DNA of 64,000 bases from assembly GCA_965247385.1 (NCBI GenBank), contig CBDFHG010000003.1:248001-312000 (forward strand), read 5' to 3'. Below the pieces are notes generated by a model. That model was given only the letters and a program-made list of their open reading frames with translations, ran no database searches and was not told the origin of the DNA. The stretch is from Thermohalobaculum sp965247385. Its GTDB lineage: Bacteria > Pseudomonadota > Alphaproteobacteria > Rhodobacterales > Rhodobacteraceae. The translations under genes were made by a program, and so were the position numbers. Numbering within the stretch: the stretch's first letter is position 1; every line of letters begins with the position of its first letter. This document shows positions 16,670 through 25,660 of this stretch, piece after piece.

Positions 16670-16940
16670 CGTCAGCCTTTGAGATGAAAGACAGCAGCGG
16701 GAATCTGCTCTCTTGAATCTCATCAAGCCTTGATCGGATGTGGCGCAGCAATCCTGATGCCTTGCGTGCATTCAGTTGGCCTGAATCGGTCTCATAAACG
16801 ATTTTCAGAATCAGAATCGGGTCGCCATCGCTATCGATATCTTCCGAAATGTCGACAGACAGAATCTTAGCGTCGTCGCCAAACTGCTGAATGACAACGG
16901 ATTTTACGATGTCTACGATTGCATCCTCTGTCGGCATCAT
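16641..16940 (-). CDS. Small acidic protein paired with the HEPN fragment
   Basis: 99 residues from MMPTEDAIVDIV, chosen because GGGAG lies nine bases upstream. An earlier in-frame ATG (16979) would give 112 residues. Acidic, mixed alpha/beta pattern (KILSVDISEDIDSDGDPILILKIVYE is the middle section). I do not recognise the family. It overlaps the HEPN gene by 29 bases, so it may be the antitoxin or partner half of a HEPN module whose other half is broken. Confidence 0.6.
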   Translation of the reverse strand: MMPTEDAIVDIVKSVVIQQFGDDAKILSVDISEDIDSDGDPILILKIVYETDSGQLNARKASGLLRHIRSRLDEIQESRFPLLSFISKADDEKNRPAAA

Positions 16941-16979
16941 GGCTTCTGACTCCCACGATTTTTTGTCAGCATATATCAT

Positions 16980-17354
16980 GTAGTGTCCAATGGGAATCCG
17001 CCAGGCCCTTCCTCAGCCCCACCTCTGGCCAGACGCCGGTAGCGGGTGCTCGGATCCCGGTCAATTCGACCACCGCAATCGGGTTATAATTCAAAGGCTG
17101 CTCACACCCCATAAAACGCCCCTAAAAACCGGGTTTACAGGCTGTTCACACCCCATTTTACGCCGGATTCTTAGAGACTTTCGCCCGCGCACCGTCAACG
17201 TCACAGGCCTTCCATCCCCTGCCAATCCGTTGAAACGTAAGGCCTATACACCTCATCACGCATTCTCAGCGACTTCTCTCCGTCTACATGGGCGGTTGCG
17301 CGGTGGTGGGTCAGACACATATATGTGACGGGAGACCAACCGGAAGAGGCACCC
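16980..17354. other. Intergenic region upstream of ubiK
   Basis: No gene seen. It contains a TTATAAT-like -10 box (about 17084), two 26-bp near-direct repeats (listed separately) and the leader of ubiK. Nothing else is recognised. Confidence 0.5.
17095..17164. repeat. Two direct repeats, 44-bp period
   Basis: Copies at 17095-17120 and 17139-17164 share AGGCTG(C/T)TCACACCCCAT then four A/T bases and ACGCC. They lie about 190-260 bp upstream of ubiK, just after a TATAAT-like box. They could bind a regulator or be the remains of a duplicated segment. Confidence 0.6.
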
Positions 17355-17615
17355 ATGCAGACCCGCGACAAATTCCTCGACGACATCAGCCAACTTATGA
17401 CCAACGCCGCCGGCATGGCCCAAGGCGTGAAGACCGAAGCCGATACGGCGATGAAAAGCTGGTTCGAACGCTGGCTGGCGGAGTCCGATCTGGTTTCCCG
17501 CGAAGAATTCGACGCGGTGCGCGAGATGGCGGTCAAGGCCCGCGAGGAGAACGAGAGTCTGGCCGCCCGGATCGCCGAGCTCGAGGCGCGGTCGGCGGAC
17601 AAGGCCGACGACTGA
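17355..17615 (+). CDS. ubiK: Ubiquinone biosynthesis accessory factor UbiK (BMFP family)
   Basis: 86 residues from MQTRDKFLDDISQLMTNAAG. The length, the N-terminal amphipathic helix and the C-terminal coiled coil (EENESLAARIAELEARSADK) match the YqiC/UbiK family, which trimerises and supports the membrane-associated Ubi complex. In alphaproteobacteria it is often found divergent from lgt, as here, although a toxin-antitoxin-like insertion now separates the two. An upstream in-frame ATG (17325) is less likely, since the family start is the one given. Confidence 0.85.
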   Translation: MQTRDKFLDDISQLMTNAAGMAQGVKTEADTAMKSWFERWLAESDLVSREEFDAVREMAVKAREENESLAARIAELEARSADKADD

Positions 17616-17639
17616 CCGGGGCCACCTAACGCCAACACC

Positions 17640-18236
17640 ATGGCGACAGGCGCGCCCTACGACGCCCGGGACCGCCGATCCGCATCGACTTCCCCGACAC
17701 CACCTTCGCCGCCTGCGCCGCCGCCTGCGCTCGGGCGGGCGCAAGCCCGACCCGGCGGACGCCTTCGGTCAGCGCATCGCCAAGGACGTCGACGACGGCG
17801 CTGGCGGGCGCGAGGTCACGGCCTGTGTCCTTGACGGCCCCGACATCCTGATGGAGTTCGACGGCACCGGTGGCTTCCCGGCCAGCTACGCCCCTGACGA
17901 CCGGGTCGACCAACCGCTGGTGATGACCCGCGGCGGGCAGGACTATTACATCCAGGCCGACCACCAGGGCTCCGTGATACGGGTCACTGACAGCGCCGGG
18001 GCGGTGGTGAACTCATACGAGTACGACGCTTTTGGCCAGCGGTTCACGGCGCTCGATGGCGTCGAGATCGCCTGCAGCTACAACGCCGTCGGCGCGATCA
18101 CCCGGATTGCCGAGCCCGCCGCCGCCGACCGCAACTTCGGCTACGACGCGCTCCAGCGGCTGGTCTCCGGCGGCACCGTGGCGAGCCCCGAGACCTGTTC
18201 TTACGACGCCGAGGGCAACCGGCTGGCCATGCGGGG
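17640..18236 (+). pseudogene. RHS/YD-repeat protein fragment
   Basis: One open frame reads AFGQRIAKDVDDG, then YYIQADHQGSVIRVTDSAG, SYEYDAFGQ and SYDAEGNRLAM. These are typical RHS/YD repeats and the core tail, in disordered sequence. There is no full-length RHS gene: the front is missing, and about 18237 the frame passes into unrelated DNA. This is a remnant of a large secreted or contact-dependent toxin-type gene. Confidence 0.75.
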
Positions 18237-18393
18237 TTGTCAATTTGAGAACACTGGTTCCAGGCAAACCGGGGTGACGCAGTTTTTCAACCCACTTCGC
18301 AATGAGCGCCCAATCAATGGTCTGAAGGCCGCCCTTTAGAGTTACTTCTGGCAAAGTGAGTTCACATTGCGACTCGGAAATCGCGAAATTCAA
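18237..18393 (-). pseudogene. N-terminal fragment of an unrecognised gene
   Basis: The minus strand opens at 18393 with MNFAISESQCELTLPEVTLK and continues as a protein-like sequence to about 18237, where it runs into the antisense of the RHS fragment. I do not recognise it. A 10-bp inverted repeat (GAGCATGATC, 18401-18438) lies just upstream. It could be non-coding; the call is weak. Confidence 0.3.
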
Positions 18394-18547
18394 TGAGATA
18401 GAGCATGATCGATGAATTGGAGATCATGGATCATGCTCCATGGACCATGTTGATGCCTCTGACGGCGCGGGGGGCTTGCCGCGCTCGCTCTCCTGTGGTT
18501 CAATGCGGGGGCGGCGGCGCCCTGCGGCGTGGCGCTAGGGAGGACCG

Positions 18548-20461
18548 ATGGCCAACAACCCAACCGGCTGGAGCACATTGGCCGACAAGCGGGCCGTCGA
18601 GGCGGTACCGCTGGCCGACCGCCTGCCCGCCGAAACCGTTTACGCCATGTTGCGCGAAACCACCGCCGCCCATCCCCGCCGCCCGGCGATCAGCTTCCAG
18701 ATCAAGTCGGGGCCGCAGGACAAGGCCGAGACCCTGGACTGGACCACGCTTGCCGACCGGGTGACCCGAAGCGCCAATCTGTTCCGCCGTCTTGGCATTG
18801 GCGAGGGCGACGTGGTCGCCTATCTGCTGCCGAACTGCAACGAGACGGTGCTGGCGCTGCTGGGCGGCGTGACGGCGGGGATCGTCAACCCGATCAACCC
18901 GCTGCTGGATGTGGCGCAGATCGCAGCGCTGCTGCGCGAATCCGGCGCGCGCGCGCTGGTGACGCTGGCGCCCTTCCCGAAGACCGACATCGCGAGCAAG
19001 GCCCATGCGGCGGTGGCATTGGTGCCCTCGGTGAAGACCATTCTGGAGGTCGATCTCAAGCGCTATCTCACGCCGCCGCTGTCGTGGCTGATCCCGCTCA
19101 TTCGCCCGAAAGTCATCCACGGGCACAGCGCCCGGGTGCTGGATTTCAACGCCGCCCTGATGGCCGAGGACGGCGCGTCGCTGAGCTTCGCGGAGGGAGA
19201 TGGCAACCGCGTCGCCGCCTATTTCCACACCGGCGGCACCACCGGAATGCCGAAGATCGCCCAGCACCGCCAGCGGGGCATGGTCTATAACGGCCTGATC
19301 CCGGCGATGTCGGTCACCACCGAAGCGGATGTGCTGATCTGCCCGCTGCCGCTGTTCCATGTCCTCGCCGCCTATCCGGTGCTGATGGCCTGCGTCGCCT
19401 CGGGCGCGCATATGGTCATGCCGACCCCGGCGGGCTATCGCGGCGACGGGGTGATGGACAATTTCTGGGCCCTGATCCAGCGCTGGGGGGTCAGCTTCAT
19501 GGTGATGGTGCCGACCGCCGCCACGGCGTTGATGCAGCGCCCGGTGGACGCGGATGTCTCCAGCCTGAAATACGCGCTTTGCGGCTCGGCACCGCTGCCG
19601 GTGGAGTTGTTCAAGCGTTTCGAGACCGCGACCGGGGTCAAGATACTGGAAGGCTACGGCATGACCGAGGCAACCTGCCTGATCTCGTTCAACCCGATCC
19701 AGGGCGAACGCAAGATCGGCTCGGTCGGCCTGCCGGTACCCTACACGGAGGTGAAGATCCTCGATTGCGAGACCGACAGCACGATCCGCCGCGAATGCGC
19801 CACTGACGAGATCGGCGAGATCTGCATCGCTGGCCCTGCCGTGTTTCCGGGTTACACCGACGAGGCCCGGAACAAGGGGCTGTTCGCCGAGCCGGGGTAC
19901 TACCTGCGTTCCGGCGATCTCGGCCGGATCGACGCCGACGGCTATGTCTGGATCACCGGGCGGGCCAAAGACCTGATCATCCGGGGCGGCCACAACATCG
20001 ACCCCGCCCTGATCGAGGAGGCGATGGCGGCCCACCCGGCGGTTGCGTTCGTCAGCGCCATCGGACAGCCCGACGGCCATTCCGGCGAACTGCCCTGCGT
20101 CTATGTGGAACTGGTCGACGGCGCAGGGGCGACGCCCGGGGAGTCGATGGCCGAGGAGTTGATGGCCTTCGCTAGGGAGAAGGTGCCCGAGGACGCGGCA
20201 ATCCCGAAATACATCGAGATAATGGACGAACTGCCGAAAACCGCCGTCGGCAAGGTCTTCAAACCGGCGTTGCGCAAGATGGCGATCACCCGGGTCTATG
20301 GCGCGGCACTGGCAGCGGCGGATATCGATGCCGCTATCGAGATTGTCGAGGACAAGACCCGGGGCCTGGTGGCGCGTGTCACACCGAGGGATGGTGCTGA
20401 CGAGACCGACATCGGCGCGGCGCTTGGCTGTTTCGCCCGGCCCTGGGAAATGGCCGGGTAG
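18548..20461 (+). CDS. Acyl-CoA synthetase (AMP-forming, FadD-like)
   Basis: 637 residues. Motif A3 is YFHTGGTTGMPK (about residue 225), with HTGG in place of the common TSGT. EGYGMTEATC (about 370), YLRSGDLGRIDADGYVWITG (about 455) and the catalytic-lysine region KTAVGKVFKPALR (about 565) are all present. It activates a carboxylic or fatty acid to the acyl-CoA via an acyl-AMP. GGAGG precedes the ATG. The variant A3 motif and length match a known subgroup of large acyl-CoA synthetases. It stands alone, bordered by RHS debris and a cyclase fragment. The substrate is unknown. Confidence 0.88.
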   Translation: MANNPTGWSTLADKRAVEAVPLADRLPAETVYAMLRETTAAHPRRPAISFQIKSGPQDKAETLDWTTLADRVTRSANLFRRLGIGEGDVVAYLLPNCNETVLALLGGVTAGIVNPINPLLDVAQIAALLRESGARALVTLAPFPKTDIASKAHAAVALVPSVKTILEVDLKRYLTPPLSWLIPLIRPKVIHGHSARVLDFNAALMAEDGASLSFAEGDGNRVAAYFHTGGTTGMPKIAQHRQRGMVYNGLIPAMSVTTEADVLICPLPLFHVLAAYPVLMACVASGAHMVMPTPAGYRGDGVMDNFWALIQRWGVSFMVMVPTAATALMQRPVDADVSSLKYALCGSAPLPVELFKRFETATGVKILEGYGMTEATCLISFNPIQGERKIGSVGLPVPYTEVKILDCETDSTIRRECATDEIGEICIAGPAVFPGYTDEARNKGLFAEPGYYLRSGDLGRIDADGYVWITGRAKDLIIRGGHNIDPALIEEAMAAHPAVAFVSAIGQPDGHSGELPCVYVELVDGAGATPGESMAEELMAFAREKVPEDAAIPKYIEIMDELPKTAVGKVFKPALRKMAITRVYGAALAAADIDAAIEIVEDKTRGLVARVTPRDGADETDIGAALGCFARPWEMAG

Positions 20462-20465
20462 GGGT

Positions 20466-20890
20466 TCATTTGGCAGCGTCGGCCTTGTTGCCGGTCCGGG
20501 CGAGACCTTCCAGGGCTTGCGTCAGGTGCGCGATCGCCTCGCGGCGTTCCGTCTCCGATAATTTCTCCGGTTCCTTGGCGGCGAGGGCTGCCCAATCGAC
20601 CTCTCGTTGCGATGAGGGCTGGGCCGTCGCATCGCGTGTTCCCACCACCTGACAGGTCGCGACCGGATAGGCGATGCCCTTGACCTTGACCTCACCCTTC
20701 TCCTCGCCGGCGATCTTGCCTTCCACATGGGCGCAGGTCTCGCAGGAGATCAGGATTTCGCCCGGCGTCGCCAGCGATTCCAGCCGTGAGGCAATGTTCA
20801 CACCGCGCCCGATAATGGTGTAGTCGAGCCGATCGGGATTGACAGCCGCCCGGACGACCCTGCCGGGCTGAGGAAGCTCGCTGCCGGTCG
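20466..20890 (-). pseudogene. C-terminal fragment of a class III adenylate/guanylate cyclase
   Basis: NPDRLDYTIIGRGVNIASRL followed by ESLATPGEILISCETCAHV is the second half of a class III cyclase catalytic domain, followed by an ordinary C-terminal tail to the stop at 20466. The first half, with the metal-binding aspartates, is absent: upstream of about 20845 the sequence becomes antisense to a different gene fragment. So this is a truncated, inactive remnant. Confidence 0.75.
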
Positions 20891-20894
20891 CCTC

Positions 20895-21136
20895 GATGCA
20901 GTTTTTTCGAATCGAGACCGGGGTTGGGAGATTGTCGCCGCCGAGGGGTTGGACGGAAAGGTCCGCTACGCCGGGCAGCACAAGGCGATCCTCTACTATT
21001 TTGGGATCACCGGGGAGTATCCGCATAAGGATGTCGTCGACCGCCTGTTCGATGTCTGGCGGGCGCTGTTCGCCAGCGGCGAGGCGCAACGGATCATCGA
21101 AGGTTATGGGCTGGAACCGGTGCCGGTCGAACAGCC
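20895..21136 (+). pseudogene. C-terminal fragment of a periplasmic substrate-binding-type protein
   Basis: One plus-strand frame reads DAVFSNRDRGWEIVAAEGL, then GKVRYAGQHKAILYYFGITG and RLFDVWRALFASGEAQRIIE. It has no start, begins at the cyclase junction and runs without a family stop into the antisense of the FAD oxidoreductase. The pattern suggests the end of a solute-binding or related secreted protein; the exact family is uncertain. It abuts the cyclase fragment, so the two mark a deletion or rearrangement joint. Confidence 0.45.
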
Positions 21137-22372
21137 ACCTTGCCGGGCCTCAGTTTCCACATGTTCCGGTCGCACCCCCATGCCGATCAGCCGGGCCGGG
21201 AAACGGCGCAGCCAGGGCCAGGTATTCAGCAGGCGCAGCAGCAGCGGTGGGTGGGGCGCTTCGGTCGCGTTCAGGGCATCGGCGATGATCTTTTTTTGTA
21301 TTATCAGTTGCAGCCGCTGGGTCACTCTGGTTGGCCATAGCCGCCGCTCCTGCACCCGCCTCAGCGCAGCCAGTTCCGGCGGTCCTTCCCGTAGCGGCCC
21401 GGCCAGCAGGTTGGCCGTCGCCACCGCGTCCTGGATCGCCAGGTTGATGCCGACCCCGGCCACCGGCGACATCGCATGGGCGGCGTCGCCAATGCACAGC
21501 AACCCCTCCCGGCACCAGTCGTTCAGCCGGTTCACCTCGACCGTCAGCAGCTTGACCTCGCCCCATCCGCCAAGGCGCTGAAGGGGGCCGACGAGATCCG
21601 GCATCAGCGCCGCCAGGCGGGCGCAGAATGCCTCGAAGTCGCCGGACCGCAACGCGGCATCGCCGCCCTTCGGAATGACGTGGCCGCATTGCCAGTACTC
21701 GCCGCGCGGCAGCAGCACCAGCATGCCGCCGGGGCCGATGGCGCCAAGCGGCATCTCGCCCGCCCCCTTCGGGCGGTCGAGCCGGAACCATTGCACGTCC
21801 ATCGGCGCGCCGAACTCCTCGACCTCCAGCCCGGACTGCGCCCGCAGCGTCGAATCGCGCCCGTCCGCTGCGACCACCAGGTCCGCGCGGATCTCCAACG
21901 CCTCGGTGGGGCTTTCGGCGGTGACCCCGGCGACCCGGCCACATCCCTCCAACTGGCCGGCCTCGATCAGTCCGGTCGCCTCGGTGTGCATGCGCAGGGT
22001 GAAGCCCGGCCAGTCCGAGGCCTCGCGGGCCAGGAAGTCGAGGAAATCCCATTGCGGCATCAGGGCAATGAACGGGCAGGTGACGGCCAGGCGACGGAGG
22101 TCGGCGACCTCGACCCGCCGGCCGCCGAAATCCAGCCCCAGGGTCTCGACCCGCTGGTGGGGCAGTGCCAGCAACCCGTCCAGCAGCCCCAACTCGTGGA
22201 TCACCTCCAGCGTCGAGGGGTGCAGCGTGTCGCCGCGAAAATCGCGCAGGAAGTCGCGGTGTTTCTCCAGCACCACCACCTCGACCCCGGCGCGCGCCAG
22301 CAGCAGGCCCAGCATCATCCCGGCGGGGCCGCCCCCGGCGATGCAACATTGGGTGGTGACAGTCGTGGCCAT
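21104..22372 (-). CDS. FAD-dependent monooxygenase (UbiH/PHBH-like)
   Basis: 422 residues. GxGxxG dinucleotide fold CCIAGGGPAGMMLGLLLARAG at the N-terminus, the DG motif ADLVVAADGRDSTLR (about residue 165) and the GD motif LCIGDAAHAMSPVAGVGINL (about 290). These are the three signatures of class A flavoprotein monooxygenases. The substrate is unknown. The last ~10 residues are the antisense of the neighbouring binding-protein fragment, so the true C-terminus was probably replaced at the rearrangement joint. The enzyme core is intact. Confidence 0.85.
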   Translation of the reverse strand: MATTVTTQCCIAGGGPAGMMLGLLLARAGVEVVVLEKHRDFLRDFRGDTLHPSTLEVIHELGLLDGLLALPHQRVETLGLDFGGRRVEVADLRRLAVTCPFIALMPQWDFLDFLAREASDWPGFTLRMHTEATGLIEAGQLEGCGRVAGVTAESPTEALEIRADLVVAADGRDSTLRAQSGLEVEEFGAPMDVQWFRLDRPKGAGEMPLGAIGPGGMLVLLPRGEYWQCGHVIPKGGDAALRSGDFEAFCARLAALMPDLVGPLQRLGGWGEVKLLTVEVNRLNDWCREGLLCIGDAAHAMSPVAGVGINLAIQDAVATANLLAGPLREGPPELAALRRVQERRLWPTRVTQRLQLIIQKKIIADALNATEAPHPPLLLRLLNTWPWLRRFPARLIGMGVRPEHVETEARQGGCSTGTGSSP

Positions 22373-22454
22373 CGGGCTCCCCGCTTGTTCTCATAGCTGT
22401 CCGCCAGGCAAGCCGAGTGTCCCGCGCGGCCTTTCGGAGGTCAAGCTGCCGCAG

Positions 22455-22482
22455 TTGACATCACTGGGGGCATCCGTATAAC
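22455..22482 (+). promoter_or_regulatory. Sigma-70-type promoter of rpsD
   Basis: TTGACA (22455-22460) and TATAAC (22477-22482), separated by 16 bp, lie about 140 bp upstream of the rpsD start. The long leader contains GC-rich stems and could carry S4 autoregulation, which is known for this protein in other bacteria. Confidence 0.65.
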
Positions 22483-22624
22483 CCCCGCCATCGCTGCCGT
22501 CCGTTAGGGCGGCGGTAAGTTGTTGGTGCTCGTGGCCCGTGCAAGCGGGAACCTGTCGCCCGGTCGGGAGAGCCCGGCAGGGAGAGGAGGGTGCCGTGAA
22601 CATTAACGATAAGGAGACCGGCAA

Positions 22625-23245
22625 GTGACCAAGCGCACTTCCGCCAAACACAAAATCGACCGCCGCATGGGCGAGAACATCTGGGGCCGTCCGAAAAGCC
22701 CGGTGAACCGCCGCGAATACGGCCCCGGCCAGCACGGCCAGCGCCGCAAGGGCAAGATGTCGGACTTCGGCATCCAGCTACGCGCGAAGCAGAAGCTGAA
22801 GGGCTATTATGGTGACCTGACCGAGAAGCAGTTCCGCCGCATCTATGCCGATGCCGTGCGCACCCGCGGCGACACCGGCGAGATGCTGATCGGCCTCTTG
22901 GAGCGCCGCCTGGATGCGGTGGTCTACCGCGCCAAGTTCGTCCCCACCATGTTCGCCGCGCGCCAGTTCGTGAACCACGGCCATGTCCGGGTCAACGGCC
23001 AGCGCGTCAACATCCCCAGCTACCGGGTCAAGGAAGGCGACGCCATCACCGTCTCCGAGAAGGCCAAGCAGATGGGTCTGGTGCTGGAAGCGATGCAGTC
23101 GGCCGAACGCGACGTGCCCGACTATGTCGAGGCCGACCACAACAAGTTCACCGCCACCTACCTGCGCGTCCCCAGCCTCGGCGACGTGCCCTACGCGGTC
23201 CAGATGGAACCGCACCTGGTGGTCGAGTTTTACGCCAAGAACTGA
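22625..23245 (+). CDS. rpsD: 30S ribosomal protein S4
   Basis: 206 residues from a GTG start, with AAGGAG about nine bases upstream. Full family match: start TKRTSAKHKIDRRMGENIWG, S4 RNA-binding domain (RLDAVVYRAKFVPTMFAARQ then GHVRVNGQRVNIPSYRV) and C-terminal VEFYAKN. It binds the 5' domain of 16S rRNA and nucleates 30S assembly. It is monocistronic here, with its own promoter and terminator. Confidence 0.98.
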   Translation: MTKRTSAKHKIDRRMGENIWGRPKSPVNRREYGPGQHGQRRKGKMSDFGIQLRAKQKLKGYYGDLTEKQFRRIYADAVRTRGDTGEMLIGLLERRLDAVVYRAKFVPTMFAARQFVNHGHVRVNGQRVNIPSYRVKEGDAITVSEKAKQMGLVLEAMQSAERDVPDYVEADHNKFTATYLRVPSLGDVPYAVQMEPHLVVEFYAKN

Positions 23246-23274
23246 TCCGGCGAACAAGTCGGACGAGGGACCAG

Positions 23275-23301
23275 CGGCCAGCCTTCAGGGCTGGCCGTTT
23301 T
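23275..23301 (+). terminator. Rho-independent terminator of rpsD
   Basis: A 9-bp GC stem (CGGCCAGCC / GGCTGGCCG) with a short loop, followed by TTTT, starts 30 bases after the rpsD stop. Confidence 0.85.
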
Positions 23302-23343
23302 GCGTTGCTGGGGTTTGGCTCAGGGGGTTCAATTGCTGGGGCT

Positions 23344-23719
23344 TCAATTGATCGTCACACTTCTGGTTTCGGGTTGGGTTTTGATGCCAGCGGCATTGAT
23401 CGAATGGCCGGAAAATTCGCGGACCCCGGGGCCCAACCCCAGATAATTCTGATGGAACTGATTGGCTGTCGAGTCGTACAGCGCCCTGATCTCATCGGCC
23501 TCCAGGACCCGGTTGAAGATCAACACTTCGTCGACCAGGCCGTCCCAAGCTTTTTACCGATCTTCCGGCATCACGATGGCGAGTTCCAGATCATTTCCAT
23601 ACCCGGTGGAAACCACACCCTCGGTCTTGGTGTCGATCCACTCGCCATCCAGGTAAAGCCGAATGCTCGGTACCGTGCTGTCGTAAACTCCGACCACATG
23701 CACCCACACACCGGGCGCC
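23344..23719 (-). pseudogene. LamG/concanavalin-like domain gene, decayed
   Basis: The minus strand reads VWVHVVGVYDSTVPSIRLYL, then DGEWIDTKTEG, and further on WDGLVDEVLIFNRVLEADEI followed by RALYDSTANQFHQNY. This is a typical LamG (laminin G-like) sandwich of surface proteins. An in-frame TAA (23556-23554) splits it, and no N-terminal part or signal peptide is present. So it is a C-terminal remnant of a large extracellular protein. Confidence 0.75.
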
Positions 23720-23830
23720 ACCGGGCACCACCGGGTGGCGTCGGAGCCGTGCCCATATCCGAATCCGGCACAGTTCGGACCCTGGGGCCGGCCGGCCGGA
23801 CACCCCGTCTTTCAGCGCTTGGATGACCTC

Positions 23831-25465
23831 TCAGCCAGCCTCCACCGCCGCCAGCCCGGCCAGCGCCTGCTCCAGTGCGGTCTTGCGGTCGGGGCAGATG
23901 TTCCCAGCCTCCAGCTTGTCGAGCACCCCCAGACCGTTCAGTGTCTTTTTGATCGTTTCAGACAGGCCGGACATGTAGCAGGTGACCCCGGCCTCCAGCG
24001 CGTCGGTGAGCAACTCGTCGATCGCATAGGCCGCCGAGGTGTCGACATGCGCAGCTTGGGTGAAATCGAAAATCGCCGCGTGGGGTCCGTGCAGGATGCC
24101 GCCCAGAACCTGGGTCAGCTGCCGGGCCGAGGCGAACGAGAAGTTGCCGCGCAGCCGGATCACCTCGATCTGCCCCTCGGCCCGCTTCAGCAGCGCCCGT
24201 TCCTCCGCGTCCAGCGGGTCCGCCTCGCCGTTGGCCAGCGAGATGCGGCTGATGCCTTTCAACTCCTCACGTTCCATCCAGCGCGCTGTGACGAAGCCGG
24301 ACAGGATCAGGCCGACGGCGACCGCCGTGATCAGGTCGACGAAAACCGTCAGCCCCAGGGTCACCAGCATCACCACGATCTTGTCGCCCGGGGCGTGGCG
24401 GATGCGGCGCAGATAGCTCCAGTCGATGATGTCCCAGCCGACCTTCATCAGGATCCCGGCAAGGGCGGCATGGGGCACCCGCTCGGCCAGCGGGCCCAGC
24501 CCCAGCAGCACCGCCAGCAGCACGACCGCATGGAATGCGCCGGATAGCGGTGTCCGGCCGCCGGCCCGCACATTGATTACCGTGCGCATGGTCGCACCCG
24601 CGCCCGGCAACCCGCCGATCAGCCCGGCGACCATGTTGCCGATACCCTGGCCGATCAGCTCGCGGTCCGAATTGTGCCGGGTGCGGGTGATCGAGTCGGC
24701 CACCAGCGAGGTCAGCAGGCTGTCGATCGAGCCCAGCAGCGCCAGCACCAGTGCTGCCTGCACAATCTGCGGCAGGTCGGCGATTGGGAAGTCAGGGACC
24801 ATCACGTCAGGCAGCCCCGTCGGGATCTCGCCGATCACCGGCGCGCCGGACAGGAACACCACGCTCATCAGCGTGCCGATGGTCAGCGCCGCCAGCGCCG
24901 GGGGCACCTGCGCCGCCAGCCGTTTCGGCCAGGCAATCATGGTGACCAGGCTAACCAGTGCGATCGCGAGGGCCTCCAGGTTCAACGCGCCGGGAATCCC
25001 CGGCCATGCCCGCATGGAGCCCAACGGCCCACCCCCAGCGGTAGCGAGGCCAACGAAGGGCAAGGTATGGATCACGATGATGATGACCCCGATCCCCGAC
25101 ATGAAGCCGGAAACCACCGAGTAGGGTGTATAGGAGACGAAGCGCCCAACCCGCGCCAGCCCGAACATCACCTGGAACGCGCCGCCCAGCAGCACGATGG
25201 CGAAGGCTTCCGGCAGGTTGTGGGCGTATTGCGCCACCACCGCCGCCATCACCACAGTCATCGGTCCGGTCGGTCCGGAAACCTGCGCCCGCGTACCGCC
25301 CAGGATCGCGGCGAAGAAGCCGACTGCGATGGCGCCGTAAAGCCCGGCGATGGCGCCCGCACCGCTCGCCACCCCAAAAGCCAGCGCCAATGGCAGGGCC
25401 ACGACGGCGGCGGTCAGCCCGCCGAACAGGTCACCGCGCAAGTTCGAGAATATCCCCATGGCCAT
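23831..25465 (-). CDS. SulP-family inorganic anion transporter with STAS domain
   Basis: About 544 residues from MAMGIFSNLRGD, chosen because GGGGAGGG precedes it at good distance. About 10-12 membrane segments; conserved N-terminal LTAAVVALPLALAFGVASGAG and the transport-domain segment SIDSLLTSLVADSITRTRHN. The C-terminal cytoplasmic STAS domain spans about residues 430-540 (HVDTSAAYAIDEL). SulP proteins move sulfate, bicarbonate or other anions, often with Na+ or H+. No neighbouring gene indicates the substrate. Confidence 0.9.
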   Translation of the reverse strand: MAMGIFSNLRGDLFGGLTAAVVALPLALAFGVASGAGAIAGLYGAIAVGFFAAILGGTRAQVSGPTGPMTVVMAAVVAQYAHNLPEAFAIVLLGGAFQVMFGLARVGRFVSYTPYSVVSGFMSGIGVIIIVIHTLPFVGLATAGGGPLGSMRAWPGIPGALNLEALAIALVSLVTMIAWPKRLAAQVPPALAALTIGTLMSVVFLSGAPVIGEIPTGLPDVMVPDFPIADLPQIVQAALVLALLGSIDSLLTSLVADSITRTRHNSDRELIGQGIGNMVAGLIGGLPGAGATMRTVINVRAGGRTPLSGAFHAVVLLAVLLGLGPLAERVPHAALAGILMKVGWDIIDWSYLRRIRHAPGDKIVVMLVTLGLTVFVDLITAVAVGLILSGFVTARWMEREELKGISRISLANGEADPLDAEERALLKRAEGQIEVIRLRGNFSFASARQLTQVLGGILHGPHAAIFDFTQAAHVDTSAAYAIDELLTDALEAGVTCYMSGLSETIKKTLNGLGVLDKLEAGNICPDRKTALEQALAGLAAVEAG

Positions 25466-25660
25466 GCCGACGCCCTCCCCGAAGGCAACCCGTTCCGGCC
25501 ACCTGGCCATCTGCTACCAGCCTCGGGCGATGCCCGCAACAGGCCCAACGGTCACACTGCGCCACCTTTCAGGCGCGTGCAATGTCGAGCAGCACGCCCT
25601 CTTCCCTCCACCGCCTCATGGCGCTAAACCTCGCGCCCGAATGAAAACCGCAGGATAAAT

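Noticed and set aside
18500..20080. 526-residue minus-strand frame
   Set aside because: Antisense of the acyl-CoA synthetase, with no family features.
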